Shown piece after piece: positions 50,802 to 59,805 of a stretch of DNA of 64,000 nucleotides (the first letter of the stretch is position 1; the number at the start of each line of letters is the position of its first letter). The notes below the pieces were generated by a model. That model had not been told where the DNA came from, searched no databases, and saw nothing but the letters and a program-made list of their open reading frames with translations. The translations under genes and the position numbers were made by a program. The stretch comes from Neobacillus sp. CF12. GTDB lineage: Bacteria > Bacillota > Bacilli > Bacillales > Cytobacillaceae. The stretch is from the NCBI RefSeq assembly GCF_030348765.1, contig NZ_JAUCEU010000007.1, positions 124,001-188,000 of the forward strand, given 5' to 3'.

Positions 50802-52076
50802 ATGAAGCTCATTTACGACCGACTGCTTGAATATGGTATGGACCCTGACCTTACGGATTTTCTTGCTGTGATGATTCTTATTCTTTTTATAGGGATTCTC
50901 TGTATCGTTACAAATTTTATCACGAAGAAAGTCGTACTAAGGGTCATCACGCACATTATTACCAATAACAAAATTGAGTGGGATAATGTGCTTTTGGAGA
51001 GAAAAGTTTTTCACAGGTTATCACATATTGTTCCGGCTATTATTGTCTATTACTTTTCTTCAACCTTTCCTGACTTTCAATCTGTGATTGAGAAAGGCGC
51101 GGTTATCTATATAATCATTGTCGGGTTAATGGTCACGAACAGCTTTTTGGAAGCATTTAATGATATTTACTTAACCTTCGAGATCTCTAAAATTAAGCCA
51201 ATCAAGGGCTATATTCAGGTCATTCAAATCAGTATTTTTATTCTCGGAGGAATCGTCATTATTGCCAATTTGATGGGGGAGAGTCCTTTTATCCTTCTCA
51301 GCGGGATTGGTGCTTTATCAGCTGTTCTTCTGCTCGTGTTTAAAGATTCGCTGTTAGGACTTGTAGCCGGTATTCAATTAGCGGCCAATGATATGGTACG
51401 CGTCGGTGATTGGATTGAAATGCCTAAATATGATGCCGATGGAGACATCATTGATATCTCGTTGAATACGGTAAAAGTCCAAAACTTTGATAAAACGATC
51501 ACGACCATCCCAAGTTATGCTCTTATTTCTGACTCTTTTAAAAACTGGCGAGGAATGCAAGTTTCTGGTGGACGACGAATTAAACGATCGTTGTTTATTG
51601 ACACCAAAAGTATAAAGTTTTGCACCGAAGAAATGATTGAGAAATTCAAAACGATCCAATATCTTTCTGAGTACATCACTTCCAAAGAACAGGAAATTGC
51701 TGAATACAATACCAGGCATGAAATTAATCTGGATAATCCAGTGAATGGCCGAGCACTCACCAATATCGGTGTTTTCAGAGCGTACATGAACTACTATCTT
51801 CAACATCACCCAGGAATCAGTCAAGAAATGACCTTACTCGTAAGACAATTGGCGCCAACTGAAAATGGATTGCCACTAGAGATTTATGCCTTTACCAATG
51901 ATATTCGCTGGGATGTGTATGAATCAATCCAATCCGATATCTTTGACCATCTCTTTGCCGTTGCACCGGAATTTGAGCTGCTTATCTTCCAGAATCCATC
52001 TGGGAATGACTTTCGAAATATGATGGAGGATTTTGGAGGGAAGATAAGGGGGCGAGGTACAGATAACTACTCATAG
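50802..52076 (+). CDS. YbdG-like MscS-family channel
   Basis: About 424 aa: five membrane helices to ~residue 190, pore region IGALSAVLLLVFKDSLLGLV, beta domain (NDMVRVGDWIEMPKYDADGD, TVKVQNFDKTITTIPSYALI) and the extended C-terminal domain of the YbdG subgroup (FRAYMNYYLQHHPGISQEMT, RQLAPTENGLPLEIYAFTND). ATG 50802 has AAGGGTGGGG. Acts in osmotic shock response; unrelated operon-wise to neighbours. Confidence 0.92.
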   Translation: MKLIYDRLLEYGMDPDLTDFLAVMILILFIGILCIVTNFITKKVVLRVITHIITNNKIEWDNVLLERKVFHRLSHIVPAIIVYYFSSTFPDFQSVIEKGAVIYIIIVGLMVTNSFLEAFNDIYLTFEISKIKPIKGYIQVIQISIFILGGIVIIANLMGESPFILLSGIGALSAVLLLVFKDSLLGLVAGIQLAANDMVRVGDWIEMPKYDADGDIIDISLNTVKVQNFDKTITTIPSYALISDSFKNWRGMQVSGGRRIKRSLFIDTKSIKFCTEEMIEKFKTIQYLSEYITSKEQEIAEYNTRHEINLDNPVNGRALTNIGVFRAYMNYYLQHHPGISQEMTLLVRQLAPTENGLPLEIYAFTNDIRWDVYESIQSDIFDHLFAVAPEFELLIFQNPSGNDFRNMMEDFGGKIRGRGTDNYS

Positions 52077-52216
52077 CAGTATTGCAATTGGAGATCAAAA
52101 GCACACTAAGAAAATACCCAAGTGAGTTCTTCTTCTAACTTGGGATATAATCTATTAAGTCTTATTTTAGTTATAGAGTAGAAATTGTTACAAATTCACT
52201 AAATACCTAGTAAATC

Positions 52217-52249
52217 AATCTTCGCACTTCATTGGGCGGAGATTTTTTG
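52217..52249 (+). terminator. Terminator
   Basis: AATCTTCGC / GCGGAGATT with TTTTTT. A second stem, CCCAAGT / ACTTGGG, lies at 52119-52144. Confidence 0.75.
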
Positions 52250-52380
52250 TTTTTAATTTTTATAGCCTTTGTATGGAAGGTGGATATTTTTGAATTTTTT
52301 AAATTGTGTCAAATAAGTCGTACAATTGGTAAAAAATTTTACAGTTTACATAGATGGCTCTTTGATAAACTTTAAATGGA

Positions 52381-52396
52381 TTGAAAGCGTTATCAA
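52381..52396 (+). promoter_or_regulatory. Catabolite-responsive element (CcpA site)
   Basis: TTGAAAGCGTTATCAA matches the cre consensus WTGNAANCGNWNNCAW at every fixed position. It lies about 75 bases before the GH43 start codon, so glucose repression is expected. Confidence 0.8.
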
Positions 52397-52471
52397 TCTT
52401 CTATTCTTTTTGGAGGTGTAAGGAGTTTATTCATTGGGCAACAGAATACTTAAAAGGGAGGAAAAGTAGTA

Positions 52472-55222
52472 GTGGTGAAAATAAGAAGCAATAAAGGTTT
52501 AAAAGCTACGTCGTCTATTCTATTAACAGCTTCGTTGTTATTTTCTGGTTTTCCAAATATGACAAATGCAAATGAAGTGAATCCAAGTTCGACTGCAGTC
52601 TCAATCTATGATTCTATTCAACCTGGAGTTGACTGGAGGGATACGGAAGGGAATTTAATTGAAGCACACGGTGGATCCGTTCAAAAACTTAATGAGAAAG
52701 AAATCGATTTTGATGTAGACGGGGATGGGAATTTAACGAAGGATTTCTGGTTCTGGTATGGTGAGGATAAGACAAGTGCCACTCGCCCCGTTGAGGGAGT
52801 CAAAGCCTATGTTTCTGAAGATTTGTATAATTGGAAAGACATGGGAACTGTGCTTCGTATGCACGACAAACTACCAGTTAACGTGAGTGAGAGTGGAACG
52901 GAACTTGAATACAATGCTGCTAGTTTAGCAGAATTAAAAGAGTGGGGGAACTTGACGGAACCTACTGCAGACGTAACTCAATCTCAAATCACCATGGCGA
53001 AAGACTTCCTAGAAGCGTATGTTACTAAATGGACTGAAAAAGAAAATAGAATTGCGGAAGAGTATGATGAAACAAATTTAAGATTGGCATTTGAAAATCT
53101 GTACGGCCGTTATAACATAACGGAACGTCCAAAAATGCTGTATAACAAACAAACTGGCAAATTTGTTATAGCCTACCATGCAGATGGTCCGACTTATCAA
53201 AATACTGATTTAGTTAAGTGGGTAAAAAACGGAGCAAGACCAAATGATCTCAACACTGGCAGTCGTTATGGGAAAGCATTAATGGCATTTGCCGAATCGG
53301 ATACACCATTTGGTCCTTTTAAATTGGTTACTGCAACAAGAATGAACTGGACAGAAGGTGTGACTCCTTCTGATCGATATGGTGAATCACGGGATTATAC
53401 GGTCTTTGTCGATTACGGTAAAGACGTAAATAATGACAGTGTTGATGACGCTTACGCTGTTTATTCTAGTGAAATGAATGCAGAGATGTATGTTTCATTA
53501 CTAAATTCTGAGTATACGGGTCCAGCAGTTGCAGGTGGGGAAGCTGTTCCTGGAACGGATTACAACTATAGAGCCCTGCCTGACCAACATCGAGAAGCGT
53601 CCTCCGTGTTATATTATAATGGGTACTATTATATGTTAACTTCAGGAACAGATGGCTGGAATTCGACGAATGTCATTTACTATCGTTCAAAAACCATGAT
53701 TCTTCCCGTTGGGGAAAAGTGGGAAAGGGTAGGAGATCCGTTTGCTAAAGCAGGTACAAAAGGCTATGACTCCCAACCGACAAGTATCATTACAGTAGAT
53801 GCTGAAAAAGGTCAGTTCATCTATATGGGTGACCGATGGAGAATCAGCAGTAATGGTTCCGCCGGTCCAAACTCTCGATATGTTTGGCTGCCGATTCAAG
53901 TGAGTACGAACCATACAATTAATATTGAGTACTATGATCGTTGGAATCCAGCCTCTGAATGGTTATATTATAATGTCACAATCAATACGGAAATACCTGA
54001 AAAAGTGTTAGTAGGTGAAATTCCGAACCTACCAAGTACGGTGAATGTGACAACTACAAAAGATACTACCTTTGATACACCTGTAACATGGTCCTATAAT
54101 CCTGAGGATTTCACAAAAAAAGGCAGTGCTGTTGTAGAAGCAACGTTCCCGGAAATAAGAAATAAAGTCGTTCGGTTGGAGATTCAAGTTGTTCCACCGC
54201 TAGATCTTGGGGAAGTAGAACTTAATAGTAATGTCTTCTTATATGGCAATCAGTATTCTCTAAGTACAAGCGTTGACAACAATACCGATTCTACTAAAAC
54301 AGTGACGATAAGTGCTAATACTCCAAGTGGTTGGATAAGCACCCCAGTTACTGTACTGCTAGACAGTATGGAATCCAAAGAGGTTACGATCCCTGTAACC
54401 CCACCTAAGGTGGCGGAACCTGGGTTATTCAAATTGGCTGTTTCTGCCTCAGATGATAGTAATAAGATTGAAAAAGAAGTAGAAATTTTGGCGGTGCCAA
54501 AGGCAGAAGATTTACTTTATGCATTCGATGCCGGGACTGCTTCCAGTACTGTTTTTGAACAATTTAAAAGATTGTCACCGTTAGAAAAATGGGATACAGG
54601 AAAAGGATATGGATGGATTGGTACTGTACCTGATAGCCGAGATCGAGGAACAGTTGATGCTTTACGAAGAGATTTCATTGCTAATTTCAGCCCGGCAACA
54701 CTAGGTCTCACTGTCCCTGCAGGATACCACACGGTTTATGTTTTATCTGGAGATCGACAGTACAGTCAAAATACGACCGTCATCTCTGTTGATGGAACGA
54801 AGGTGGCTGAAACAGGTGGAACGGCTGCTGGGGAATATAAAATGATGCCATTCGTTGTGAATGGCGGTGAATTTGGTAAAATCGTAGAGTTACAGTTTTC
54901 CGGTAATTCTAAAAATCACTGGATATTTAATTCTGTAATGGTCCTGGAGGGTATACCGACATCTGTAGATGAGATGATTTCACTTGTAGGTCGATATAAG
55001 TCAGAGGGTGAGTTTGCAAACAATGGTGTGGAACAATCTTTACAGGCTCATTTAAATTCAGTAAGCCATTTCGAGCAAAAAGGTGATTTGGAAAAAGCGG
55101 TACATCACTTGAACAACTTTAAACAAATGCTTGATCATCATAAAAAACAAGAGTTTATTTCAGAAAAAGCGTTTGGGATTCTTAATGCTAACGTTACGTA
55201 CTTAGTTAAAAAGTGGAACTAG
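52472..55222 (+). CDS. Secreted multidomain GH43-type glycosidase
   Basis: A 916-aa exported enzyme: signal peptide (1-34, ending TNANE), five-bladed beta-propeller GH43 region (about 60-500; DGDGNLTKDFWFWYGEDKTS, ERPKMLYNKQTGKFVIAYHA, SRDYTVFVDYGKD, HREASSVLYYNGYYYMLTSG), an Ig-like domain (~510-575), a NEW3-like beta domain (~580-670), a galactose-binding-like domain (~690-850) and a C-terminal helical FIVAR-like stretch. Family members of this layout act on galactan or arabinan side chains; substrate not determined. GTG start with GGGAGG and a cre upstream. Confidence 0.85.
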   Translation: MVKIRSNKGLKATSSILLTASLLFSGFPNMTNANEVNPSSTAVSIYDSIQPGVDWRDTEGNLIEAHGGSVQKLNEKEIDFDVDGDGNLTKDFWFWYGEDKTSATRPVEGVKAYVSEDLYNWKDMGTVLRMHDKLPVNVSESGTELEYNAASLAELKEWGNLTEPTADVTQSQITMAKDFLEAYVTKWTEKENRIAEEYDETNLRLAFENLYGRYNITERPKMLYNKQTGKFVIAYHADGPTYQNTDLVKWVKNGARPNDLNTGSRYGKALMAFAESDTPFGPFKLVTATRMNWTEGVTPSDRYGESRDYTVFVDYGKDVNNDSVDDAYAVYSSEMNAEMYVSLLNSEYTGPAVAGGEAVPGTDYNYRALPDQHREASSVLYYNGYYYMLTSGTDGWNSTNVIYYRSKTMILPVGEKWERVGDPFAKAGTKGYDSQPTSIITVDAEKGQFIYMGDRWRISSNGSAGPNSRYVWLPIQVSTNHTINIEYYDRWNPASEWLYYNVTINTEIPEKVLVGEIPNLPSTVNVTTTKDTTFDTPVTWSYNPEDFTKKGSAVVEATFPEIRNKVVRLEIQVVPPLDLGEVELNSNVFLYGNQYSLSTSVDNNTDSTKTVTISANTPSGWISTPVTVLLDSMESKEVTIPVTPPKVAEPGLFKLAVSASDDSNKIEKEVEILAVPKAEDLLYAFDAGTASSTVFEQFKRLSPLEKWDTGKGYGWIGTVPDSRDRGTVDALRRDFIANFSPATLGLTVPAGYHTVYVLSGDRQYSQNTTVISVDGTKVAETGGTAAGEYKMMPFVVNGGEFGKIVELQFSGNSKNHWIFNSVMVLEGIPTSVDEMISLVGRYKSEGEFANNGVEQSLQAHLNSVSHFEQKGDLEKAVHHLNNFKQMLDHHKKQEFISEKAFGILNANVTYLVKKWN

Positions 55223-55230
55223 ATAAATTA

Positions 55231-55289
55231 AAAAAGAAGACTGCTTCAAAAGTTCGCAATGATTGTGACTTTTTTGCAGTCTTCTTTTT
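55231..55289 (+). terminator. Terminator of GH43 gene
   Basis: Long two-part stem: AAAAAGAAGACTGC / GCAGTCTTCTTTTT enclosing AAAAGT / ACTTTT. Confidence 0.85.
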
Positions 55290-55402
55290 CATTATCCTTT
55301 ATTATTTCTAGATTGGATAATGTTTTTAATTGTCTTAAGTCAATATTTATTCAAGAATGGAGACTGTGAAGTTTGAGGGGAAACTGTCTAAAAAACTAAC
55401 AA

Positions 55403-55532
55403 GAGGCTGCCGAGTCCCCCTGAACTGGGGTACTTGTAGTAGGTTTGACCAATGGCGTCCTCCACAGTCTTCAAAAATGTCCGTAGCCTGCGTGCCAGGC
55501 TAGCTGGGTTCGATTCCCAGGCAGTCCCGCCA
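55403..55532 (+). tRNA. tRNA-Sec-like (UCA) gene, with an unusual ~30-nt extra segment
   Basis: From the 3' end: GCCA, the acceptor strand GCAGTCCC, the T arm CTGGG-TTCGATT-CCCAG and a long variable arm TAGCCTG-CGTGC-CAGGCTA. Then comes the anticodon loop CTTCAAA with anticodon TCA (selenocysteine). The 5' GAGGCTGC (55403-55410) pairs with GCAGTCCC over 7 of 8 positions including a G-T. The D-arm-like hairpin is AGTCCCC / GGGGTACT. Eight-base acceptor, long variable arm and TCA all fit tRNA-Sec. However, about 30 extra bases (55433-55463) lie between D and anticodon arms, and the anticodon stem has a G-A mismatch. It may be a degenerate copy or a real variant. Confidence 0.5.
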
Positions 55533-55694
55533 ACCTTAATATATAAGGATTTGTGAGTTTTTATCTTGAAGTTTAATTTTAGCTTTGAAAAATGTAAAAT
55601 TATCTTCTTTGGTCACATTTTGGTAACAGTGGATATTTTTTAATAATTAAAATATGGTTATTTTATAAGCTGCTCAAATTGTTAGGCGGCTTCT

Positions 55695-55808
55695 TTATGC
55701 ATATTCGGTATAAGTATCCATTGTTATTCCGATTGTTGAATGACCTAATCGTTCAGAGAAGGGGAGGGTTTTTAGTAATCGATCTACTTTTACTCGATTC
55801 TTTAAACC
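55695..55808 (-). pseudogene. Tyrosine recombinase (phage-type integrase), C-terminal remnant
   Basis: On the minus strand, ERLGHSTIGITMDTYTEYA ends at a stop at 55695. It is the C-terminal signature of tyrosine recombinases (L-G-H-S...T...Y, with the catalytic His and Tyr). Only 37 codons are open. It sits 160 bases behind the tRNA-like gene, the usual place for an integrase of an element inserted in a tRNA. Confidence 0.65.
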
Positions 55809-56430
55809 TTAATTCAACCTTTTTTACTTCTTGGAAAGTTTGTTTTACATTATTTCAAGATTATCAAAATCAATATCCTGCTAGTTTAGCCCAAGGAATT
55901 CTCCCATGCCGAGGAAATACTTAAAATACAAGTCATATTATGAACGCTTAACCACAATCAACATGAGACCGGTCATACATTGTTTTCAATAATATATATT
56001 TGAACATGCGCATGTGATCGAAATCGTTTCTGCCTTATATTTCTAGTTCATCAAATCCAAAGGAGGAGTTAACCAGTTCATTAATTCATCGCAAAAGATA
56101 TCATGTGGAACAATTTGATTGAACGTTATAGACGTTGTTTTTGAATGATCGTGACTACCGCCTGAATAGATACCTTAATAATAAAACAAAAAAAGGGCAA
56201 GTCCTTAATATTATGAAAGTTTTGATTGATTTTAATGGAATTTTTCAGTGACACTGTTCAATTCCAGAGTCATTTGCTAGCATATTAAATTAGGTCTTAT
56301 TAGGCTGTTCATTTTATAGATCACAGTTCAATTTTTCACTAGTGTGTTTTTCTATTTATATACTAAATAACTAAATGACCTTTAATTAAACTGAAATATT
56401 ATATGAATATAATATACGTAATATTCTGAA
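55809..56430. other. Gene-free, decayed stretch
   Basis: No convincing gene. A short frame MPRKYLKYKSYYERLTTINM (from 55907) has no ribosome site. ACATGCGCATGT near 56004 is a perfect 12-bp palindrome of unknown meaning. Probably remains of the integrated element. Confidence 0.4.
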
Positions 56431-56435
56431 AATTA

Positions 56436-56466
56436 GGTTGACCCAACAACCCGTATACAGTATGTT
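56436..56466 (+). promoter_or_regulatory. Promoter/operator module 1
   Basis: GGTTGACCCAACAACC (56436-56451) is a near-palindrome containing the -35 TTGACC (56438-56443). TATGTT (56461-56466) is the -10 at 17 bases. Same layout as module 2 at 57200. Confidence 0.65.
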
Positions 56467-56541
56467 TATGTAAAGACTAAATTATGTATTGGTAACAAGT
56501 TAGTTTAAAGATTTGACTTAAATTTATTGGAGGAAAGAAAA

Positions 56542-57129
56542 ATGCATCTCAATCCTTCTACGTTATCAGAAAGTGAATTATATAAACTAATGAGCGGGGC
56601 TGTATCCCCAAGGCCCATTGCATGGGTTTCAACTGTAAGCAAAAAAGGTTTATTTAATCTGGCTCCTTTTAGTTTTTTCACAGTTGCTTCCTCAAAGCCC
56701 CCTATGCTCTGTATTTCTATTGGATCAGGAGAAGGGGATCGAAATGGGATACCCAAAGACACGTTAACAAATATCAGGGATACATATGAATTTGTTGTTA
56801 ATTTTGTACCTTATAATTTAATTCAAGAAATGGAGAAAAGTTCTAAAAATTATGACCCGTGTATAGATGAGTTTATTGTGGCAGGTGTGAATAAGCTAAA
56901 AAGCACTATAGTAAATCCTCCTGGTGTAAAAGAGTCACCTATTCAGTTTGAGTGTAAACTCGAGAACATCATTCCATTAGGGAAGGATCATTTAGTCATT
57001 GGTAAGGTTGTACATATCTGTGTACAAAATGAATCCTATCAAAATGGCAAACTTGATTTGATAAAATTACAACCAGTAGGACGATTAGCAGGAAACTACA
57101 CACATATACAAAATATTTTTACACTTTAA
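56542..57129 (+). CDS. Flavin reductase-like (DIM6/NTAB) protein
   Basis: About 195 aa, FMN-binding split-barrel. SGAVSPRPIAWVSTVSKKG and NLAPFSFFTVASSKPPMLCI are the family core, with KDTLTNIRDTYEFVVNFVP. Such proteins reduce flavin with NAD(P)H or are FMN-containing oxidoreductases. ATG 56542 follows TTGGAGGAAAG. It shares its promoter/operator module with the operon starting at 57394, so it probably serves the same pathway. Confidence 0.9.
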   Translation: MHLNPSTLSESELYKLMSGAVSPRPIAWVSTVSKKGLFNLAPFSFFTVASSKPPMLCISIGSGEGDRNGIPKDTLTNIRDTYEFVVNFVPYNLIQEMEKSSKNYDPCIDEFIVAGVNKLKSTIVNPPGVKESPIQFECKLENIIPLGKDHLVIGKVVHICVQNESYQNGKLDLIKLQPVGRLAGNYTHIQNIFTL

Positions 57130-57199
57130 TCAATTAATACAACAAAAAATAATGGTTGTATAATATATAAAAATAATATTCTAAATTTTTAGAAAATTG

Positions 57200-57230
57200 G
57201 GTTGACCCATCAACCTGTTATATGTTACAT
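57200..57230 (+). promoter_or_regulatory. Promoter/operator module 2
   Basis: GGTTGACCCATCAACC, perfect inverted repeat GGTTGA-CCCA-TCAACC, with -35 TTGACC (57202-57207) and TTACAT (57225-57230) 17 bases later. A third related half-site, ATTGACCCAACTT, follows near 57258. Confidence 0.65.
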
Positions 57231-57393
57231 TCTTAAATAGATTAAGCCTCTTTGTAAAATTGACCCAACTTATTCCAACTAGACCAACAAAACTCCAACT
57301 ATAGCAGTAGACGACTCCAAATGCACGCAAACTTCAACTAGTTCAACAAAAAGAAAACCAAAAAAACTTCATATTAATTAAAGGGTGGGGTAA

Positions 57394-58392
57394 ATGAAGG
57401 AAAAACCGCAAAGAAAAAGAATTCTGATAGCCTCCAACACATTTGAAACTGAAAATGGGGCATATGAGGTGCTTCGAGAATTAGATTGTGAAGTAATTAC
57501 AATCCCCGCAGGTGAGAGAAAGAAATGGACAGAGGATGATCTAGCCAAGGCCATTAAAGGTTTTGATGGAGCTATTCTCGGGGGGGATCACACCGTTACA
57601 TCTCGCGTTTTAGAAAAGGCTGATAGATTAGAAGTGATTTCCTTAAATTGTACTGGATTTAACCATATTGATGTAAGCGCTGCTACTGATAAAGGGATAT
57701 CTGTTTTCAATATGCCTGGATTAAGCTTTAATGCGGTTGCAGACTTTATCTGGGGGCAGATCCTTGCCGTTATGCGTCAAATCGTAAAAGGGGATAGAGC
57801 AATTCGCGCAGGTGAATGGGTCAATGGTGTAGAAAAAAGTACCGCTGTATCTGGAAAAACCATTGGTATTATAGGAATGGGATCGATAGGTCAAGCTGTA
57901 GCAAAAAGAGCAATTGGGTTTGATATGAAAATCATCTCCTACGTTCGAACAAAGAGACAAGAGATAGTCGATCGATATAATTTAACTTTTGTATCGAAAG
58001 AGGAATTACTTTGCAATTCTGATATTGTTGTAATCTGTTGTCCTCTAAGTGCTGAAACTTTTCATTTGATTAGTGACCGAGAGCTTCATTTAATGAAACA
58101 AACTAGTTATATCATTAATAGTTCAAGAGGGCAAATAATAGATGAAGACGCCCTGTACAATGCATTGGCGCAAGGGGAAATAGCAGGTGCTGCACTAGAT
58201 GTTTACAAAGATGAGCCATTAAAAGAAAGTAAGTTTTTTGATCTAAACAACGTAGTACTTACACCGCATATTGGAGGGTTAGCAGATCAGCAAATCTATG
58301 CATGTGCAGAAGGTGCTGCAAAAAATCTAGTTTCCTTTTTTAAAGGGGAAGAGGTTTTACACATAATAAATCCTGTCGTTTCAAAAAATTAA
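57394..58392 (+). CDS. D-2-hydroxyacid dehydrogenase (SerA/GyaR-like)
   Basis: A 332-aa NAD-dependent enzyme. Nucleotide site GIIGMGSIGQAVAKRA (near residue 156), catalytic Arg in INSSRGQIIDE, Glu in DVYKDEP and His in TPHIGG. It interconverts 2-oxo and 2-hydroxy acids. As first gene of a sugar-uptake operon it may act on an acid derived from the imported sugar. GTGGGG precedes ATG 57394. Confidence 0.92.
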   Translation: MKEKPQRKRILIASNTFETENGAYEVLRELDCEVITIPAGERKKWTEDDLAKAIKGFDGAILGGDHTVTSRVLEKADRLEVISLNCTGFNHIDVSAATDKGISVFNMPGLSFNAVADFIWGQILAVMRQIVKGDRAIRAGEWVNGVEKSTAVSGKTIGIIGMGSIGQAVAKRAIGFDMKIISYVRTKRQEIVDRYNLTFVSKEELLCNSDIVVICCPLSAETFHLISDRELHLMKQTSYIINSSRGQIIDEDALYNALAQGEIAGAALDVYKDEPLKESKFFDLNNVVLTPHIGGLADQQIYACAEGAAKNLVSFFKGEEVLHIINPVVSKN

Positions 58393-58411
58393 AATATTTG
58401 GGGTGAGGATA

Positions 58412-59743
58412 ATGAGAAAAAAGGTAAAATGGTTTCTTTCAACTTTATTTGCTGTGGCTTTGATTTCTTCTATTTTAATTGGATGTTCTAAAGAAACGTC
58501 TAATTCCGGTAATGGAAAAGAGGTAAATATCAAATTTTGGACACAATCAGATCCAACATATAAGAAAGCCGCACAAACATTAATTGACAAGTTTGAAAAG
58601 GAAAATCCAAACATCAAGGTTAAATTGGAATCTTTTCCGGAGTATTCAACCAAAGTGAGTACAGCTTTTAATACTGGAAACGCACCTGACGTTCTTGAGA
58701 TGTTCGGAAGCTCAATTAAATTGGCTCAAGGAGGAAAGATTCTTCCAGTCCCGGAAAGTGTAATGAGTAAAGAAGAAATTGAAAAGACTTTTACTTCTGA
58801 TAGTTTAAAGAACCGAACTTATAATGGGAAATATTATGGTCTTCCTAACGAAATTTCCATGGAGTCTCCAGGCTTGTTAATAAGCGAAGATTTGGTAAAT
58901 AAAGCAGGACTAACCATTCCTGAGTCCTGGATTAAAAATAATGGACCTGCATCTTGGGCGGAGCTCCAGGATTTTTCTGAAAAATTAACGGTGATTGAGA
59001 ATGGAAATATGAAACAAGCAGGTTTAGGTGTAATTGGTGGTCAGGAAGAGGCCATGTTTTTATCATTAATTTGGCAGTATGGAGGAGACTATCGAGATGA
59101 ACAGAATGTTAAAGTCAACTTTACATCTCCAGAAGCGAAAAAAGCTATTGAATTTATGCAAGGCTTAATTACAGGTGAAAACAGAGTACATGATAAAGGT
59201 TTTAGTAAACGGTTTGATGGTTTTGTAGGAAAATCAGTCGCCATGACTATAGGGGCACCTTGGTATGCGGCTAGTATCAGTTCGGATGTCCAAGATTTTA
59301 AATACCAGTATTTTAACCTCCCTCCATTTGTTGATGGTTCAAAACCATACTTTGTAACTGAAGGCGGATGGGGATATCTGGTGAGTTCTAAATCAAAACA
59401 TCCTGAAGAGTCTTGGGAACTAGTGAAATTCTTACTACAAAAAGAAAATCAAGATTATTGGACAAAAGAGGTAGGATCTATTTCTTCTAGAACAGATGCC
59501 GCTGTTAACAGTAATTATGATCCTACAGTAGGTTCAATAGAAAAAGCGATTACGATCTCAACAATGATTAGTAGTAATGGGCGTGACGCTGGTGCTTATA
59601 CTGGAGATACTAGCCAATTAATTTGGACAATTGTTCGTCAAAACCTCGCTGCCATATTACAAGGAGAAGTATCAGCTGATGAAGGTTTGAAAAATATGGA
59701 AGACCAAGCAAATCAAATGATTGAAAGAAATAATAAAAAATAA
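58412..59743 (+). CDS. ABC sugar-binding lipoprotein
   Basis: About 443 aa, CUT1 family. Lipoprotein signal with lipobox LIGCS (Cys near 27), then EVNIKFWTQSDPTYKKAAQT, AFNTGNAPDVLEMFG and VAMTIGAPWYAASI. ATG 58412 follows GGGGTGAGG. Delivers an oligosaccharide or sugar to the two downstream permeases; an ATPase is not encoded in view. Confidence 0.93.
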   Translation: MRKKVKWFLSTLFAVALISSILIGCSKETSNSGNGKEVNIKFWTQSDPTYKKAAQTLIDKFEKENPNIKVKLESFPEYSTKVSTAFNTGNAPDVLEMFGSSIKLAQGGKILPVPESVMSKEEIEKTFTSDSLKNRTYNGKYYGLPNEISMESPGLLISEDLVNKAGLTIPESWIKNNGPASWAELQDFSEKLTVIENGNMKQAGLGVIGGQEEAMFLSLIWQYGGDYRDEQNVKVNFTSPEAKKAIEFMQGLITGENRVHDKGFSKRFDGFVGKSVAMTIGAPWYAASISSDVQDFKYQYFNLPPFVDGSKPYFVTEGGWGYLVSSKSKHPEESWELVKFLLQKENQDYWTKEVGSISSRTDAAVNSNYDPTVGSIEKAITISTMISSNGRDAGAYTGDTSQLIWTIVRQNLAAILQGEVSADEGLKNMEDQANQMIERNNKK

Positions 59744-59805
59744 AATTTAGCTAAATGGGAGAGAATTCTATTCCCTCCCTTTATTTGAAAAGGAGGGGGC
59801 GTTGT

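Noticed and set aside
55907..55992. Short basic peptide MPRKYLKYKSYYERLTTINM
   Set aside because: No ribosome site, AT-rich decayed context and no family match that I can support.
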